Source: Oncomelania hupensis (lineage: Eukaryota; Mollusca; Gastropoda; Littorinimorpha; Pomatiopsidae). From it: a stretch of DNA of 64,000 nucleotides. Each line of letters begins with the position of its first letter. Within the stretch, counting starts at the first letter, position 1. The notes under the pieces are model-generated. The model saw only the letters and a list, made by a program, of their open reading frames with translations, was not told the DNA's origin and searched no databases. Positions 46,170 to 57,140 of the stretch are shown in pieces. Where the stretch lies: contig CM072525.1 of assembly GCA_036898135.1 (NCBI GenBank), forward strand, positions 50,250,515 through 50,314,514. The letters run 5' to 3'. A program made the position numbers and the translations under genes.

Positions 46170-46226
46170 ACAGTACAGTACAGTACAGTACAGTACAGTA
46201 CAGTACAGTACAGTACAGTACAGTTC
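46170..46226. repeat. (CAGTA)n pentanucleotide array
   Basis: About 11 copies of ACAGT/CAGTA, ending in CAGTTCAATAAAG. Confidence 0.95.
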
Positions 46227-46328
46227 AATAAAGTATCGTGTTGCGTTGTAATATGACGTTAAGCAAGAATAGCACAACTTAGGAAAATATTTTAAATCTT
46301 TGAATCGATAGTCTTTTATTTTTCTGTA

Positions 46329-46359
<31 letters not shown>

Positions 46360-47646
46360 TTTATTCCTTCTTCATTCATTTCCTGTATATTTATTTCTTC
46401 CATTTTCTTCTTCCTTCCTTTCTTTTCTCGCACTTATTTTACTGGACAAGATAGATTTAGTTGCTTTGAATCTTGTAAACTTATACATTTATTTATATCC
46501 TGCACCTCCCCTTTGGGGTGCCGAGGGTTTCTGTATAAATAGTATCCCCACTTTCTGGAAATTTAGTGCTTTAAATTCCCACTTTCGCGTCCATTCTTAT
46601 TTGTTCTTTCTTATTCCTACTCTGTTCTATCAATCTACTATTTTCTTTGCTAAACCAGTCACACTACCTTTTTTCTTGAAAACTTTTCAAAACTCCTCAT
46701 TTGTGTTTGGGGTCTGTTGGGCCAGCTTGGTGATACTGGACGCTTTCTGCAAAATGGTCGCTAGGGATTTCTATGGTATTATTTATCAAAGTAGGCATTT
46801 TATATGTATGTTTTTTTTTAAATTCTATAATGTTTATATCGTATTTTGTTTTTGTAAACGTGGTTTCGATAAATTAGAGTATAGCATCAGCGTCCCCTGC
46901 ATGGGATGCCTTTATTGTAAAGTGACCGGCTGGTGGAGTGCCTTCAGTGTTACCATTAGGGTTGTTTCAGCAGATTTTTTTATACGGATCATTACACAAT
47001 AATAAATATGAACAGATATATATAAACTAAACAAATAAATAAAAATAAATAAATAACGAAATAAATCAATAAATACAACTACATAATTATTTTATTGATA
47101 AATAAATAAATAAATTTTAATAAACTAATTAATAAAATAAAATAAAATAAATAAATAAACCCATGTTTTAGCTTCTTTTTTGGTTTAAACAATGGTTTAT
47201 TCAATGAATTTCTGATCTGACAAATACATAACAAACACAGTAACAGGAATACACAAAAGGCAAAGCTTAAGTGAGTGCATACCTGGACAAGTTACAATAA
47301 TCTGTGTCAGTTTAGGCGGAATAGTTACATCATTGAGATACAAATACATTGCCATCAACACAAGAACAATAACAATGATAAGGAAAGCATAATCATAAAT
47401 AACATACAAATGAATTACAAAAGATATACACAAATATAATAACAAATAAATCAGAAACAATTAGAAAAAGATAACGAAATAATTACAAAATAATAGCGAG
47501 AGATTCACTAGGAACACAGTTGCAGCAAGGAGTTTGCGGAAGGTAGGTAGGTACCACGGAAGAAACAAAAAAAAAACTATCTTTAATATACCAGACTTCT
47601 TTCTTTTCAGTAGTCCATTAACACACAAAGTTTCCAAAAATGTAGA
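46227..47646. other. AT-rich stretch with one long unassigned frame
   Basis: (CTTT)n at 46328-46360 and (AAAT)n around 47030-47160. A 178-codon plus-strand frame at 46466-47002 is Phe-rich and has no recognisable motif. The AT-rich strand composition makes it likely to be chance. Confidence 0.4.
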
Positions 47647-47647
47647 C

Positions 47648-47648
<1 letters not shown>

Positions 47649-47698
<50 letters not shown>
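47649..47698. repeat. (AAT)n array
   Basis: About 16 AAT units, followed at 47770-47822 by a CA/CACG array. Confidence 0.95.
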
Positions 47699-47699
<1 letters not shown>

Positions 47700-47884
47700 G
47701 AATAAATCGAATAATCATAAATATCTCCAAGCCGAAGGGCATGACCGGAGGGCTGGTGGGAGGGAGGTGGACACACACACACACACACGCACACACGCAC
47801 GCACACACACATAAAAACACACACTCAGCACAGCACAGAGGAGAGGTAATGACCTAATTTTACATTTTCCAATTAACACATTCT

Positions 47885-48003
47885 ATGAAGCAGACACCAG
47901 GTTTGACACTGAGGACATAAAAAGATGGAGTGCGCTGGTTAAACGATCCTCTGTGGTGCCCCAACGACTTTCGAGTTACGGGATAGGATTGGATAGGATA
48001 GAT
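47885..48003 (-). pseudogene. LINE fragment related to 37865-37985
   Basis: On the minus strand it contains CCCGTAACTCGAAAGTCGT, then GGGGCACCACAGA, CGTTTAACCA and GCACTCCATCT in the same order as 37880-37935. It is a short piece of the same LINE family between the reverse-transcriptase C-terminus and the 3' end. Confidence 0.8.
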
Positions 48004-48214
48004 TATTAGTAGTGATAGTAGTGGTATTAGTATTTGTAGTTTCTACCTCCCCCTTCACATAAAGTATGTTGTCCCCTACACGTGCTACCACTACGAGTTT
48101 AGTGTTTTATTGTTTGCAGTACATACTTATGTTTTTTTTATGCATTTTTTTTTCAACTTGCCTAATGTGGTATAGATCTATGAAAAAGATTTGCGGATTT
48201 TAAATAAGCTTACT

Positions 48215-48390
48215 GTATTGTTTCGATGTATGTTTGACTCGACTGCTATTATATTGTAATAATGTTGAATATGTTGGACACACCCTTCTAAGGGGTTTGG
48301 CCCTGAATTGAATAATTATTCGTATTCTCTCTCTCTCTCTTTTCTCCCTCTCTCTCCCTCTCCCCCCCCCTCTCTCTCTCTCTCTCTGGT
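48215..48390 (+). repeat. LINE 3' end followed by (CT)n
   Basis: AATGTTGAATATGTTGGACA and GGGTTTGGCCCTGAATTGAA immediately precede a CT-rich array (48330-48388). This looks like a CR1-type 3' UTR end and its tail repeat. Confidence 0.6.
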
Positions 48391-49653
48391 TCGTCTGTTC
48401 AAAATAAATTATTTTCCAATTATTAGGCCTTCTTAGGCATACGTGCGTGTATTTTCTTCATATGCGAATATTCATGTAGCTTACATTTTCAGAGAATGAA
48501 CTCCTTGGTGTGTGTGTGGGGGGTGGGGGGTATGTGTGTGTGTGCGTGTGTATGTTTGTGTGTGCATGTGTACATGCGTGCGCACGCGCCTTTGTGTGCG
48601 TGGGTGTGTGAGTGAGTATGTGTATGCGGGTGCGTGTGTGTGAAAAGATAAAGTAGTGATGAATCACTTTTTCAACGGATTCACTCGCTTACGAAAGATC
48701 CCTTTTAGATATGGCGTTACCAAGCATTGTTGCGGCATATAACATACAAATCTTTGGATAAAATCATTAAATATGATCAGGCTGTACCAATATTAATCAC
48801 TTCAAGTGAATGACTAATCAACAAATGGAAACTGATTACTGTTCAGTCGCCCGCAATTGTATCCGTAAGCTTATTTTTTCATAGTAGGCCTAATTGTGGA
48901 CATTCAGAGTTTTGACAGTCATACGCTTAAAACGTGAAAATACTCTTATTTCACACATACGCAGGGGCACAGTAAAAATCGATGCTAGGATTCTATGATA
49001 TCTTATGCCAAAATGCAAACAATAAGGTCAAGATTTGTTCGCAGAAAAACGTTAGAGGTGATTTCGTGGAGCAAATCACCACGCATAGCTGGTGACAGTG
49101 ATCTAAAATCAGGTTTTCGGGGGATAGTGATCTTTTTTAGGTTTACCCACGGTATATGGGGTGAAAAGAGACTGACTGAGTCTTACTTTTGCCTCTCCCC
49201 TGGGGCAGACCAACGTCAGCCTCCACTGGTCTCAGCTGCACGCATTGTGCTACAAACGCTGCCAGGATGCGAAAGAATGAGAGCAAGCAGCCACTACCCT
49301 GACTATTATGTTGTGGTTTCATATGCAGTATATACAGCGGAATGCGCCGGTGTTTGCGGGAAGTCTGGGATTTTTATGTGCTTCTGTGGCTTGCCCCGAT
49401 TCCTAGGCTGCCATATTGTGCAGACCTCCCAGTTAGAACTCATCACCCGCTCCCTTCTACCAAATTACCCACAACCCCTAACCCGCCTCCCCCACCTCCT
49501 GTCTGTATACATCTGTCTGTATACCTCTGTCTGTATATCTCCTCTCTGTATACCTCTGTCTCTGTCTGTATACCTCTGTCTGTATCGTCCTGTCCCTCTC
49601 TCTTCTACTGCGCTATTAAAACCTGCATGTTTGAAGACTTCGACTTCTCGGAC
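48391..49653. other. Non-coding stretch with (GT)n and a 14-bp minisatellite
   Basis: GT-rich repeats at 48507-48640. At 49500-49595 the phrase CTGTCTGTATACCT recurs every 14-18 bp. A 240-codon frame spans 48995-49717 but runs through the minisatellite into SINE-5S and shows no domain. Confidence 0.45.
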
Positions 49654-49668
49654 TTATGTAAGCGCGGG

Positions 49669-49963
49669 GTGTCGGATAGTGCAGTGGTTGGAGCACTCGC
49701 TACTGTGTCGAAAGTGAAGCACCGTCCGGTGCGGTTAGCACTTGGATGGGTGACCGCTAAGGTGTGAAGCGACAAACAACAACGCCCCCAGTTGACTCAA
49801 CTGTGATTGAGTACCTACTCTCTTGAGGGTGGGGAAGGTAAAGCAGCGAGGGAGAGAGTTGGGCATCACCCTCATTACGCTGGCCCAAGATAAGTGTGAT
49901 CTCCAACATCACGCTCCCCTACGGCCACAAGGCTATGGGACTACCTTTACCTTTACCTTTTTT
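49669..49963 (+). mobile_element. SINE with 5S-rRNA-like promoter (SINE-5S)
   Basis: The element is flanked by perfect 15-bp repeats TTATGTAAGCGCGGG (49654-49668 and 49964-49978). The head contains GAAGC (49716-49720) and GGTTAGCACTTGGATGGG (49733-49750) followed by GACCGC (49752-49757). In order and spacing these match the box A start, intermediate element and box C of animal 5S rRNA. A body of about 200 bp follows, and the tail is ACCTTT repeats and T. The 5S-type promoter defines the SINE3 class. A tRNA-like part at the very 5' end is possible. Confidence 0.85.
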
Positions 49964-49978
49964 TTATGTAAGCGCGGG

Positions 49979-50417
49979 TTCGTGCATGTGTGCACGTGTG
50001 TGTGTGGGGTGTGGGGGAGTGGGTAGAAGGAGTGAATAGGGGGTGGGTGGGAGCGCGTATAAACCCCGACTCGCAAACATCAGAATTCATAATTACACTG
50101 TTCACAATCTTGTTTCACGTGTCATATTCAATGTTATTCCTCACTTGAAATTAATAATGGACTCTACAATTAAGAAAAGTAATAACTTGACAAACTCAAA
50201 TCAGTTCCCTCGCGGAACTGAAAAGGGTTTTACATCTTCAGATTCCCTTTCAGTAGTTTCTGAGCTATTTAGACGTGACAGCATTTCAACCAGCCAACCA
50301 ACCAACCTGTTCGGCCATTGACGCATCCTCAAAGTGTTTCCATTTGGCGTTTTAACCGTAATCCCTGCAGGCTATTGTGATGCAGAGATTAAGACAACAG
50401 AAAGTCTTGGACTAAAC
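49979..50417. other. Non-coding stretch
   Basis: G/T-rich patch at 49985-50050; nothing else recognised. Confidence 0.5.
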
Positions 50418-50431
50418 CTGATGCAAAACCA

Positions 50432-50629
50432 AGGTCAAGGTCAATTATAGATTATAATCACACGACACCGTAGCGTATAGGCGACTACTGGTCACATTAT
50501 TCTGACACCAGAGAACCAGTTGATGATAAGGGGGAAATAATATGGTCACACGTTGGTCAATCCGGGATTCGAACTAGGGACCTTTCGGTTACTAGTAAGC
50601 TGCTCTACCCACTGAGCTATCCGGCCCCA
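50432..50629 (-). mobile_element. SINE-A copy 3
   Basis: Complete minus-strand copy with A box and B box, flanked by perfect 14-bp direct repeats CTGATGCAAAACCA (50418-50431 and 50630-50643). Its stem-loop tail reads GTCGCCTATACGCTACG then GTGTCGTGTGAT, intermediate between copies 1/2 and HTU type 1. Confidence 0.93.
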
Positions 50630-50643
50630 CTGATGCAAAACCA

Positions 50644-51526
50644 CCACTGAAAAGGCGTTTAAGAGTGGGATAATGGTTAATATAGTGGAAGAGACAGACA
50701 GACAGAGGGAAGGGCTGAATAACAAAGGAGATAACGCAAACCACATTAACAGATTCTCTATGCACGCATTTCTAAAAAGCTTGTTCGGTAATTAACAGTT
50801 AAATCAAATACTCAGATACTGTTGTTGATCAATCTAAGTAACCGTTCTGATCTTTGTCGCTAGTGCTTTTCGAAACGGCTCTAAAACCTCACAGAACCCT
50901 TCAAAACATGAAATAAATCTTCGCTTTGAGCCAGCCAAAGAAAAATAATCAATTAGGAAGAAAATGGGTACTAGTACCAGTAGTGTTCGAAGGTGTCGAC
51001 ATTTCAGTCTCAACAATCAACACGAGTTATGTCCCGTGAAAGTAGGCGGATAACGCGTGCCACCGACAGATGGCGCAGAGGAAACAATCGTCAGAGCATG
51101 CGCATTGCTCACCGAGTGAACGCGGTTATTTATGGGTACAGTGGATGCAGACTGACCGCTGGACACCGTGTAATCACGAGAGGATCCCATCCTGGTAGTA
51201 AATTCCCTATACACGAGCGTGGACACACTGGATGGTAGATTTTACCTGCAACAGTCCCTTCGCTGTAGCCTACAAGAGCAAATTAGACCCAACAAGGCAT
51301 AGATACGACATCAGCATCCAAAAACGCAAACCACGAGTAAAAGAGTTAAATTTATGCCACTTAATTTCCATGTTTAAGATGTTTTAAGTGGTTTAAACTA
51401 TTTATAATAACAACTAGTTTATAAGACATAAACAAATAAATAAATGATAACATATTGCTTTTAGCTACAAATATTACTGACACATTTACTACTTAATCAG
51501 AATTTGACCTACACTAAAAATAATAT

Positions 51527-51566
<40 letters not shown>

Positions 51567-52160
51567 ACTTAACGTCTATTCGCGTCTTTGCATGCTTGAT
51601 ATTAGACAAAAGATTCATTTCAGTATGGATAAAAATTTACTAGTTTAACAACTGCTTACAAAACAGAATCGAATAAACACCGCCAAGAATAGCAGAACAA
51701 TACAACAAGGAAGCCTTTTTATATGGGGGCGCGCGCGCGTGTGTGTCTGTGTGGGTGTGTGTGTGTCTTTATAATTATAATTTTAGCAGGCTACCCAAAG
51801 TGTGTGCAATCAGGCTGACAAAAACCTAAGTTGAAGGGAAGAGATAAAGGTATACAAGCGCACAGTCTCAAGCCCTGTAGCCCATATGCCGACTCCCAAT
51901 TATAGCTCATCCGGACACTTTGGCATTTACGACCGTTCAGCCAATCGCTGCGCGTCTTCTTGAGACTTCCTGTGTGCGCGCACACCGCAGGAACTCTCAT
52001 AAAATCTCACGAGCACTGTGCGAGTCTGATACTGATTTAGAGCGAACCCACCACGACGATGTTACTTACTTCACTGCCTCAAACTTGTCATTATTGTGAG
52101 CTCAATGTTTAGAAGTAACAGTAAGCAAAGAACTGTGAGTGTGACTGACCAACTCTGTGT
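50644..52160. other. Non-coding stretch
   Basis: (TTTA)n at 51521-51566 and a GCGCGC/GT patch at 51727-51768. A CpG-rich segment at 51040-51180 contains GCATGCGCA (near-NRF1). No gene recognised. Confidence 0.4.
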
Positions 52161-52162
52161 GG

Positions 52163-52168
52163 CTGTGT

Positions 52169-52206
<38 letters not shown>

Positions 52207-52226
52207 GTGTGTGTGTGTGTGTGTGA
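52163..52226. repeat. (GT)n array
   Basis: GT dinucleotides with two GCGT interruptions. Confidence 0.95.
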
Positions 52227-54096
52227 TTGTGAGCGCGCGTCAATTTATCTCCACGAAAGCGACCTCCAACTCGTTTTTGACTGGAGAAGGCGAAAAACAA
52301 CACACAAAAGCCCACCAACCACGTCAAGCATTATGCCACAATTGTTTGAAACACCACGTGAAAAACAAACAAAAAAACAACAACAAACAAACAAACACGT
52401 TTTAAGCACTCCTTTAGCATAAACAGAAAACGCTGCTTAAAATAATGTTGACATAGCACATAATGACACACATTAATTCATTAAGCGTTCAACTATATCT
52501 CCGCACGCAGAGAGGACATTGTCCAAACAGGATCTGAAACCTGTTTTCCTATCCCACATTATTTTGACCGTTTCAGCAAATTTTACATTTATCAAACTTT
52601 TTATCTTTTTAAAAATCCCCAGTTTTTTTGTAGTTTTTTTTTTTGTGCCAGTAGTGTACATGCGCACTGCTGCTACATCAATAGTAATGGCTTCAAGGCG
52701 CGCAACTGTGTTCCTCCTCCATCTCACCCTTCACCCATCCCCCAGCTCTTCCATCCACATGCCATATGAACACGACTGGGTGTACAATATTATTAGAAAC
52801 ACCGGCAAGTTATCATTGGTGACCTTGTCCCCTAAAGCACTCAGCACCCTACAGGACAGCCCGCTACTATCCCCACTATCACAGGGCAATGGAGGCCCGC
52901 AGCTTTGGTCTTGCGGAGCCGAGCTCAGTAATCTATGATACTCAATATAGTCGGCTACAAGCCGGCTCATATCTGGCCCATAAATCTCCCTCTCTCTCTT
53001 CCCCCCCCCCACCCCTCCATATCCTTTCTTAGAGCTTTTGGTGCCTCTCTTTCCCTACACCACCCACGCTCGTTCCTATGTGGGCGGTGGTGCGTGCGTT
53101 TCTTTGGTCCTTGTTTGGATACGCAATCGAGACTTTCAATCGTTTTCTTAGCCAAAGAACCTCCCTTAAGCGTGATTTCTAAATGTTAAAACAATCAAAC
53201 TCTGCCACTTACCTGTCACACTATAGGCCTATTTATAATAATCTTCTGCTCTTGCTTCACATTGTACATTCTATCTAGGCCTGCATCTATGTACGCTCTC
53301 TATCTACTTTGCCTTCCACTCAATCTATCGTTTTGAGTCTGTTTCTAGATAACTGAGCTATAAGAGTTCGTCATTATTATTTTCATTATTTATTTATCCG
53401 CCCATCTAGGGCTTCCATCATGTCAGTTTCAACCCCCAACCCCTTTTGTCTGCAATTTCACACTCACCCCCTCCCCCAATTTCTCACCCTCCCACACACA
53501 CAACCCACTCATTAGCTCTTGCTGTTATTTGCAGCGCTCCACCCCCTCCCCCCTGATTTTATAAAGTCCACACTCCACCTACACCTCCTCCCCCACCCAC
53601 CCCCATTCAAGTTCTCCCTACTCTTTCCTCTGTCTTTCTAAACTCTTAGCACCCGACCACACTTACGCTTCTACTGACACTCCACCCCACCATGCCCACC
53701 TCCAACCTTCCCTCCCTTCATCTCAGCTCCTCCTATCTCTTCGTGCCTCTTGGTTCCTTTCATCTCGCCGCTGTAAAGGAAATCCCCCCGTCTCGAGCAT
53801 GGAGAGAGAGGCCATAAACCGCTGGCCGCTGATTGGCTAAGAGGTTTGCACGAGGCAATGAAATCGACCACCCAGGAGACCGCTTTCCTGGCTGTTTCCG
53901 CTCGCTGCCTCCCTCCCCGCTGTGTAGAGGTATAGATCCTGGCTATTCCTGCTAGGTTCGTCCCTCCCGCCACATAGTGAACAATAAATACAACACCCGG
54001 AAGACAGTTCAAGACAGTTACATTTTATTGTACATCATTTAAGGCCTGATGTGATGTACAACTTAAAAACAATCTTCTGAAAAGAAGTACACGGTA
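52227..54096. other. Non-coding stretch, C-rich in the right half
   Basis: Frames at 52519-52938 (plus) and 53671-54012 (minus) are open but show no motif. The region 53430-53700 is C/T-rich. No transposon ends recognised. Confidence 0.4.
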
Positions 54097-54107
54097 GGAA
54101 TGTTTTG

Positions 54108-54392
54108 GTTGATTGTATAGATTATTATTACACGACCCTGGAGCGTATTCGACTACAGGTCACATTATTCGGACTTGTTGTTGTTGTTTTTGTTGCATCA
54201 ATTTTTATTCATCAGATTAACATAAGTTGTACTGATATATTATTATATACTAATATATATTATTCGGACACCAGCGAACGAGTTGATGGTAAGGACAAAA
54301 TAATATGGTCACACGTTGGCCAATCCGGGATTCGAACCAGGGCCCTTTCGGTTACTAGTAATCCGCTCTACTAACTGAGCTATCCGGCCCCA
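54108..54392 (-). mobile_element. SINE-A copy 4, split by an insertion
   Basis: Minus-strand SINE-A interrupted at 54175-54258. Outer target repeats GGAATGT(T/G)TTG (54097-54107 and 54398-54408) carry one mismatch, so this copy is older than copies 2 and 3. Confidence 0.88.
54175..54258 (-). mobile_element. 84-bp retroposed insert in SINE-A copy 4
   Basis: Flanked by perfect 11-bp repeats ATTATTCGGAC (54164-54174 and 54259-54269) that duplicate SINE-A sequence. On the minus strand it ends in an (ACA)n tail after TGTTAATCTGATGAATAAAA. TTAATCT followed by an ACA tail also ends HTU type 1. Confidence 0.82.
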
Positions 54393-54521
54393 CGGCTGGA
54401 ATGTGTTGTTAAGTACTCGGATGCGTGACCATAGTTGGATGTAACCACTAAATATCACAAATAGTGAAATTAATGCACAATACACCTCAGTCCGCACAGC
54501 TGTAAAGGAGTGCCTGGATTA

Positions 54522-54598
54522 CATTACATTACATGGTTGTTGCTTTAGGTCCAGCGGACTCTTCCGAACCAAATCAGGACCAGGAATACCTGGGTAAA
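54522..54598 (+). repeat. Rep-F, copy 2
   Basis: ATTACATTACATGGTTGTTG and CTTTAGGTCCAGCGGACTC match 24658-24735 with few changes. (AAAT)n follows at 54624-54668. Confidence 0.82.
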
Positions 54599-54623
54599 AT
54601 ACATATACAGATGAATAAACAAG

Positions 54624-54666
<43 letters not shown>

Positions 54667-54668
54667 AT

Positions 54669-55108
54669 ACAACTAAAATAGAAGTACGTTCTTTCGACAC
54701 CAACAACACCCTCGAATGAATAAGACCTGTGAAGTAAGCTGCTATAATTAGTTCCCCAGAACAAATATCAAATTAAAATAAATGACAAATTACGTATACT
54801 AGGCGTCAACCGAATTGAGCAAATCAACAAACACACATCTGCAGCATTATCGGTCCAAATATTTATTTTATAAAATTTCAGTAAAAACGTATATATTAAA
54901 AAATTAGTTAAATTAGTTAACAAATTATTTAACAAGTAAAAAGCTCCAACCACGAGCTTGAAACTACGAGCGTATTGCGCAGCTCTTGACCTGGACAAGT
55001 GCTATATAAGGACACAATTTATAATAAAGAAACACATTGCATAAAAAATGGCACCGTCATCATGATCGCAATACATATTTTTGCAATTTATGGGGACAAT
55101 AACCGAAT
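54669..55108. other. Non-coding stretch
   Basis: A SINE-tail-like phrase GTGCTATATAAGGACAC near 54998-55015; no gene. Confidence 0.5.
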
Positions 55109-55110
55109 AA

Positions 55111-55111
55111 G

Positions 55112-55183
<72 letters not shown>

Positions 55184-55228
55184 GTCATCATCATCATCAT
55201 CATCACCATCATCTTCATCATCATCATT

Positions 55229-55303
<75 letters not shown>

Positions 55304-55315
55304 GTCATCGTCATC
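55111..55315. repeat. (ATC)n array
   Basis: About 65 ATC units with a few GTC, ACC and TTC variants. A tract of about 200 bp. Confidence 0.97.
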
Positions 55316-55504
55316 ACACCACCACCACCTTCACCGCGAGTTGGTTTTATCTGTGTTGAGAAATATTTCCACGATGTTATAAACTGTGCTAAAAAAAATA
55401 ATAATAAAAGAATAATAAAATAAACAAGCAAGCAAAGAAATTCAGCTTTAAATATGATAATTTGGCAACTAAGAGGTCACCTTAACTATAATCAAAGATG
55501 ATGA

Positions 55505-55547
55505 CGATGAGAAGAAGAAGAAGCAGAAGATGAAGAAGAAGAAGAAG

Positions 55548-55579
<32 letters not shown>

Positions 55580-55650
55580 GAAGAAGAAGAAGAAGACAAA
55601 ATTTTGACGATGATGATGATGATGCCGCCGCCGCCGCCGCCGACGACGAC

Positions 55651-55706
<56 letters not shown>

Positions 55707-55725
55707 CGACGACGACGATGAAAAC
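55505..55725. repeat. Mosaic (GAA)n (GAT)n (GCC)n (GAC)n (GAT)n
   Basis: Sharp switches between triplets. The GCC/GAC block at 55625-55650 lies between two GAT blocks. Confidence 0.96.
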
Positions 55726-56900
55726 GTATAGAGAAACGGTGTGCACAACAGGCGTATGTTTATTACGGCGGCTCTTTTGAACTGTGCTGTTGTCGAGTCC
55801 CACCAAAAGGACTAGAGATAAATGATACAGATTAGGTTTATCCCAGCAGTCTTAAACAAATGACCAAGATTAATGTTCAGATGTAAACTTATCCCAAAAG
55901 TTTTACCTAAACTAATCTTCAGGAAAGACTAATTATACGAAGTCGTCTCTCGTATCGTAGTTAACAATCTTGCAAGAGATGGTTATCTCTTTATAGCGTG
56001 CAGTCATGAAGCTGAGAAAACCCACCCAGTCATTGGAAAGATCAGTGGACTCAACACAAACCTGCAGTTTCATAAACATATTTCACAAAAGTACATTTTA
56101 AAAGGGTACATGAACAGTAGTTTTTCTGTATAATATAAAAATTACAAGTTATTTGGATATTCTCACACAAGATCGAAAATGGTACAGAAACAGCAGATTT
56201 TGTTTGTAAACTGTTATCCTTTTCTTAAACAAACAATGAAAAAACAAATATAAAATTAGGCTCCTAGTCAAAACAACAAATATAAAATTAGGCTCCTAGC
56301 CTTGATGGGCCGTATAGTCAAAACTACACATAATGTGGATATTCTCACGATGGAAATTCTTATCTTGTTTACAGTCTCATAAATTTCAAGGAGACTTTTT
56401 TTTCGAAATTACATTTATGAGGATTAGAAACTTCATTACCTGTTTATAAATAACTCTGTTAAAAATAATAAATAATAATGATGTTTTTTTGTAAAACGAA
56501 CGAAAAGATTAATGAATAAAAAATTAAAATAACGAACTGAGTAATAATGTATATAAATAGATTAAAATGTATATTATAGTAAAATATTAAAGTAAACCCG
56601 GAAAATATATTAAAAGGAGTCAACGTTAAAATTATATTAATAATATATAAAAAGATAAATAGATCTGTGGTTACATTTTAATTAAACTACTTTATGAAAT
56701 ACTGGGTGATATTTCATGATGTTTTTTTTTAAAACAGTTAGAAGCTGTGATTTTATATGAAATGTAAAGAGACTGACTGACGGTCAAGACGGACAATGAC
56801 CAGTAACAACCAATTATAAATAGTACGCTACTGCTACATGTAGTGTACGCCACGGATGAGAGTAAAAACCGAGGTCTAGTCTGTGTCGCATACATTCCAT
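55726..56900. other. Non-coding AT-rich stretch
   Basis: A 35-bp tandem duplication (AAATATAAAATTAGGCTCCT) lies at about 56247-56301. No gene recognised. Confidence 0.5.
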
Positions 56901-56904
56901 CATA

Positions 56905-57140
56905 ACGGACTTTAAAGATCCTGATGCTCATGTCCTAGACGGGTGAGTGCTGGTGACAAGAACACACCCAGCATTCACCTGGCTGCCCAGGATTGTGCTC
57001 AGTTGTCTGGAGCGTTATTACGATGCGCCCAAGGCTGCAAGTTGGCGCCTTGGGCGGCTGGAGTTAGATCCTGTATTGGCCAGCGCCTTGAGTCGCCAAA
57101 TATGTGCGCTATACAAATCCTCAATAATAAAATAAATTTT
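56905..57140 (+). repeat. Rep-C, plus-strand copy 2
   Basis: Shares GACTTTAAAGATCCTGATGC, CCTAGACGGG, TGTGCTCAGT, TCTGGA, GGCTGGAGTTAGATCCTGTA, GCGCCTTGAG and GCGCTATACAAATCC with the 5985 copy and with SINE-type tails. It ends in AATAATAAAATAAA. Confidence 0.8.

Noticed and set aside
46466..47002. 178-codon plus-strand frame
   Set aside because: Phe/Ile-rich reading of AT-rich DNA with no motif, conserved ending or splice evidence. Kept only as a remark in the region entry.
48995..49717. 240-codon plus-strand frame
   Set aside because: It runs through a 14-bp minisatellite into SINE-5S and its target repeat. No recognisable motif.
49733..49757. 5S rRNA gene
   Set aside because: Only the promoter region resembles 5S. 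The 5' and 3' parts do not, and it has SINE target duplications.
52519..52938. 139-codon frame with a protein-like second half
   Set aside because: The possible donor (GTAATC) is weak, the first half is AT-rich and no motif was recognised. Not enough support for an exon.
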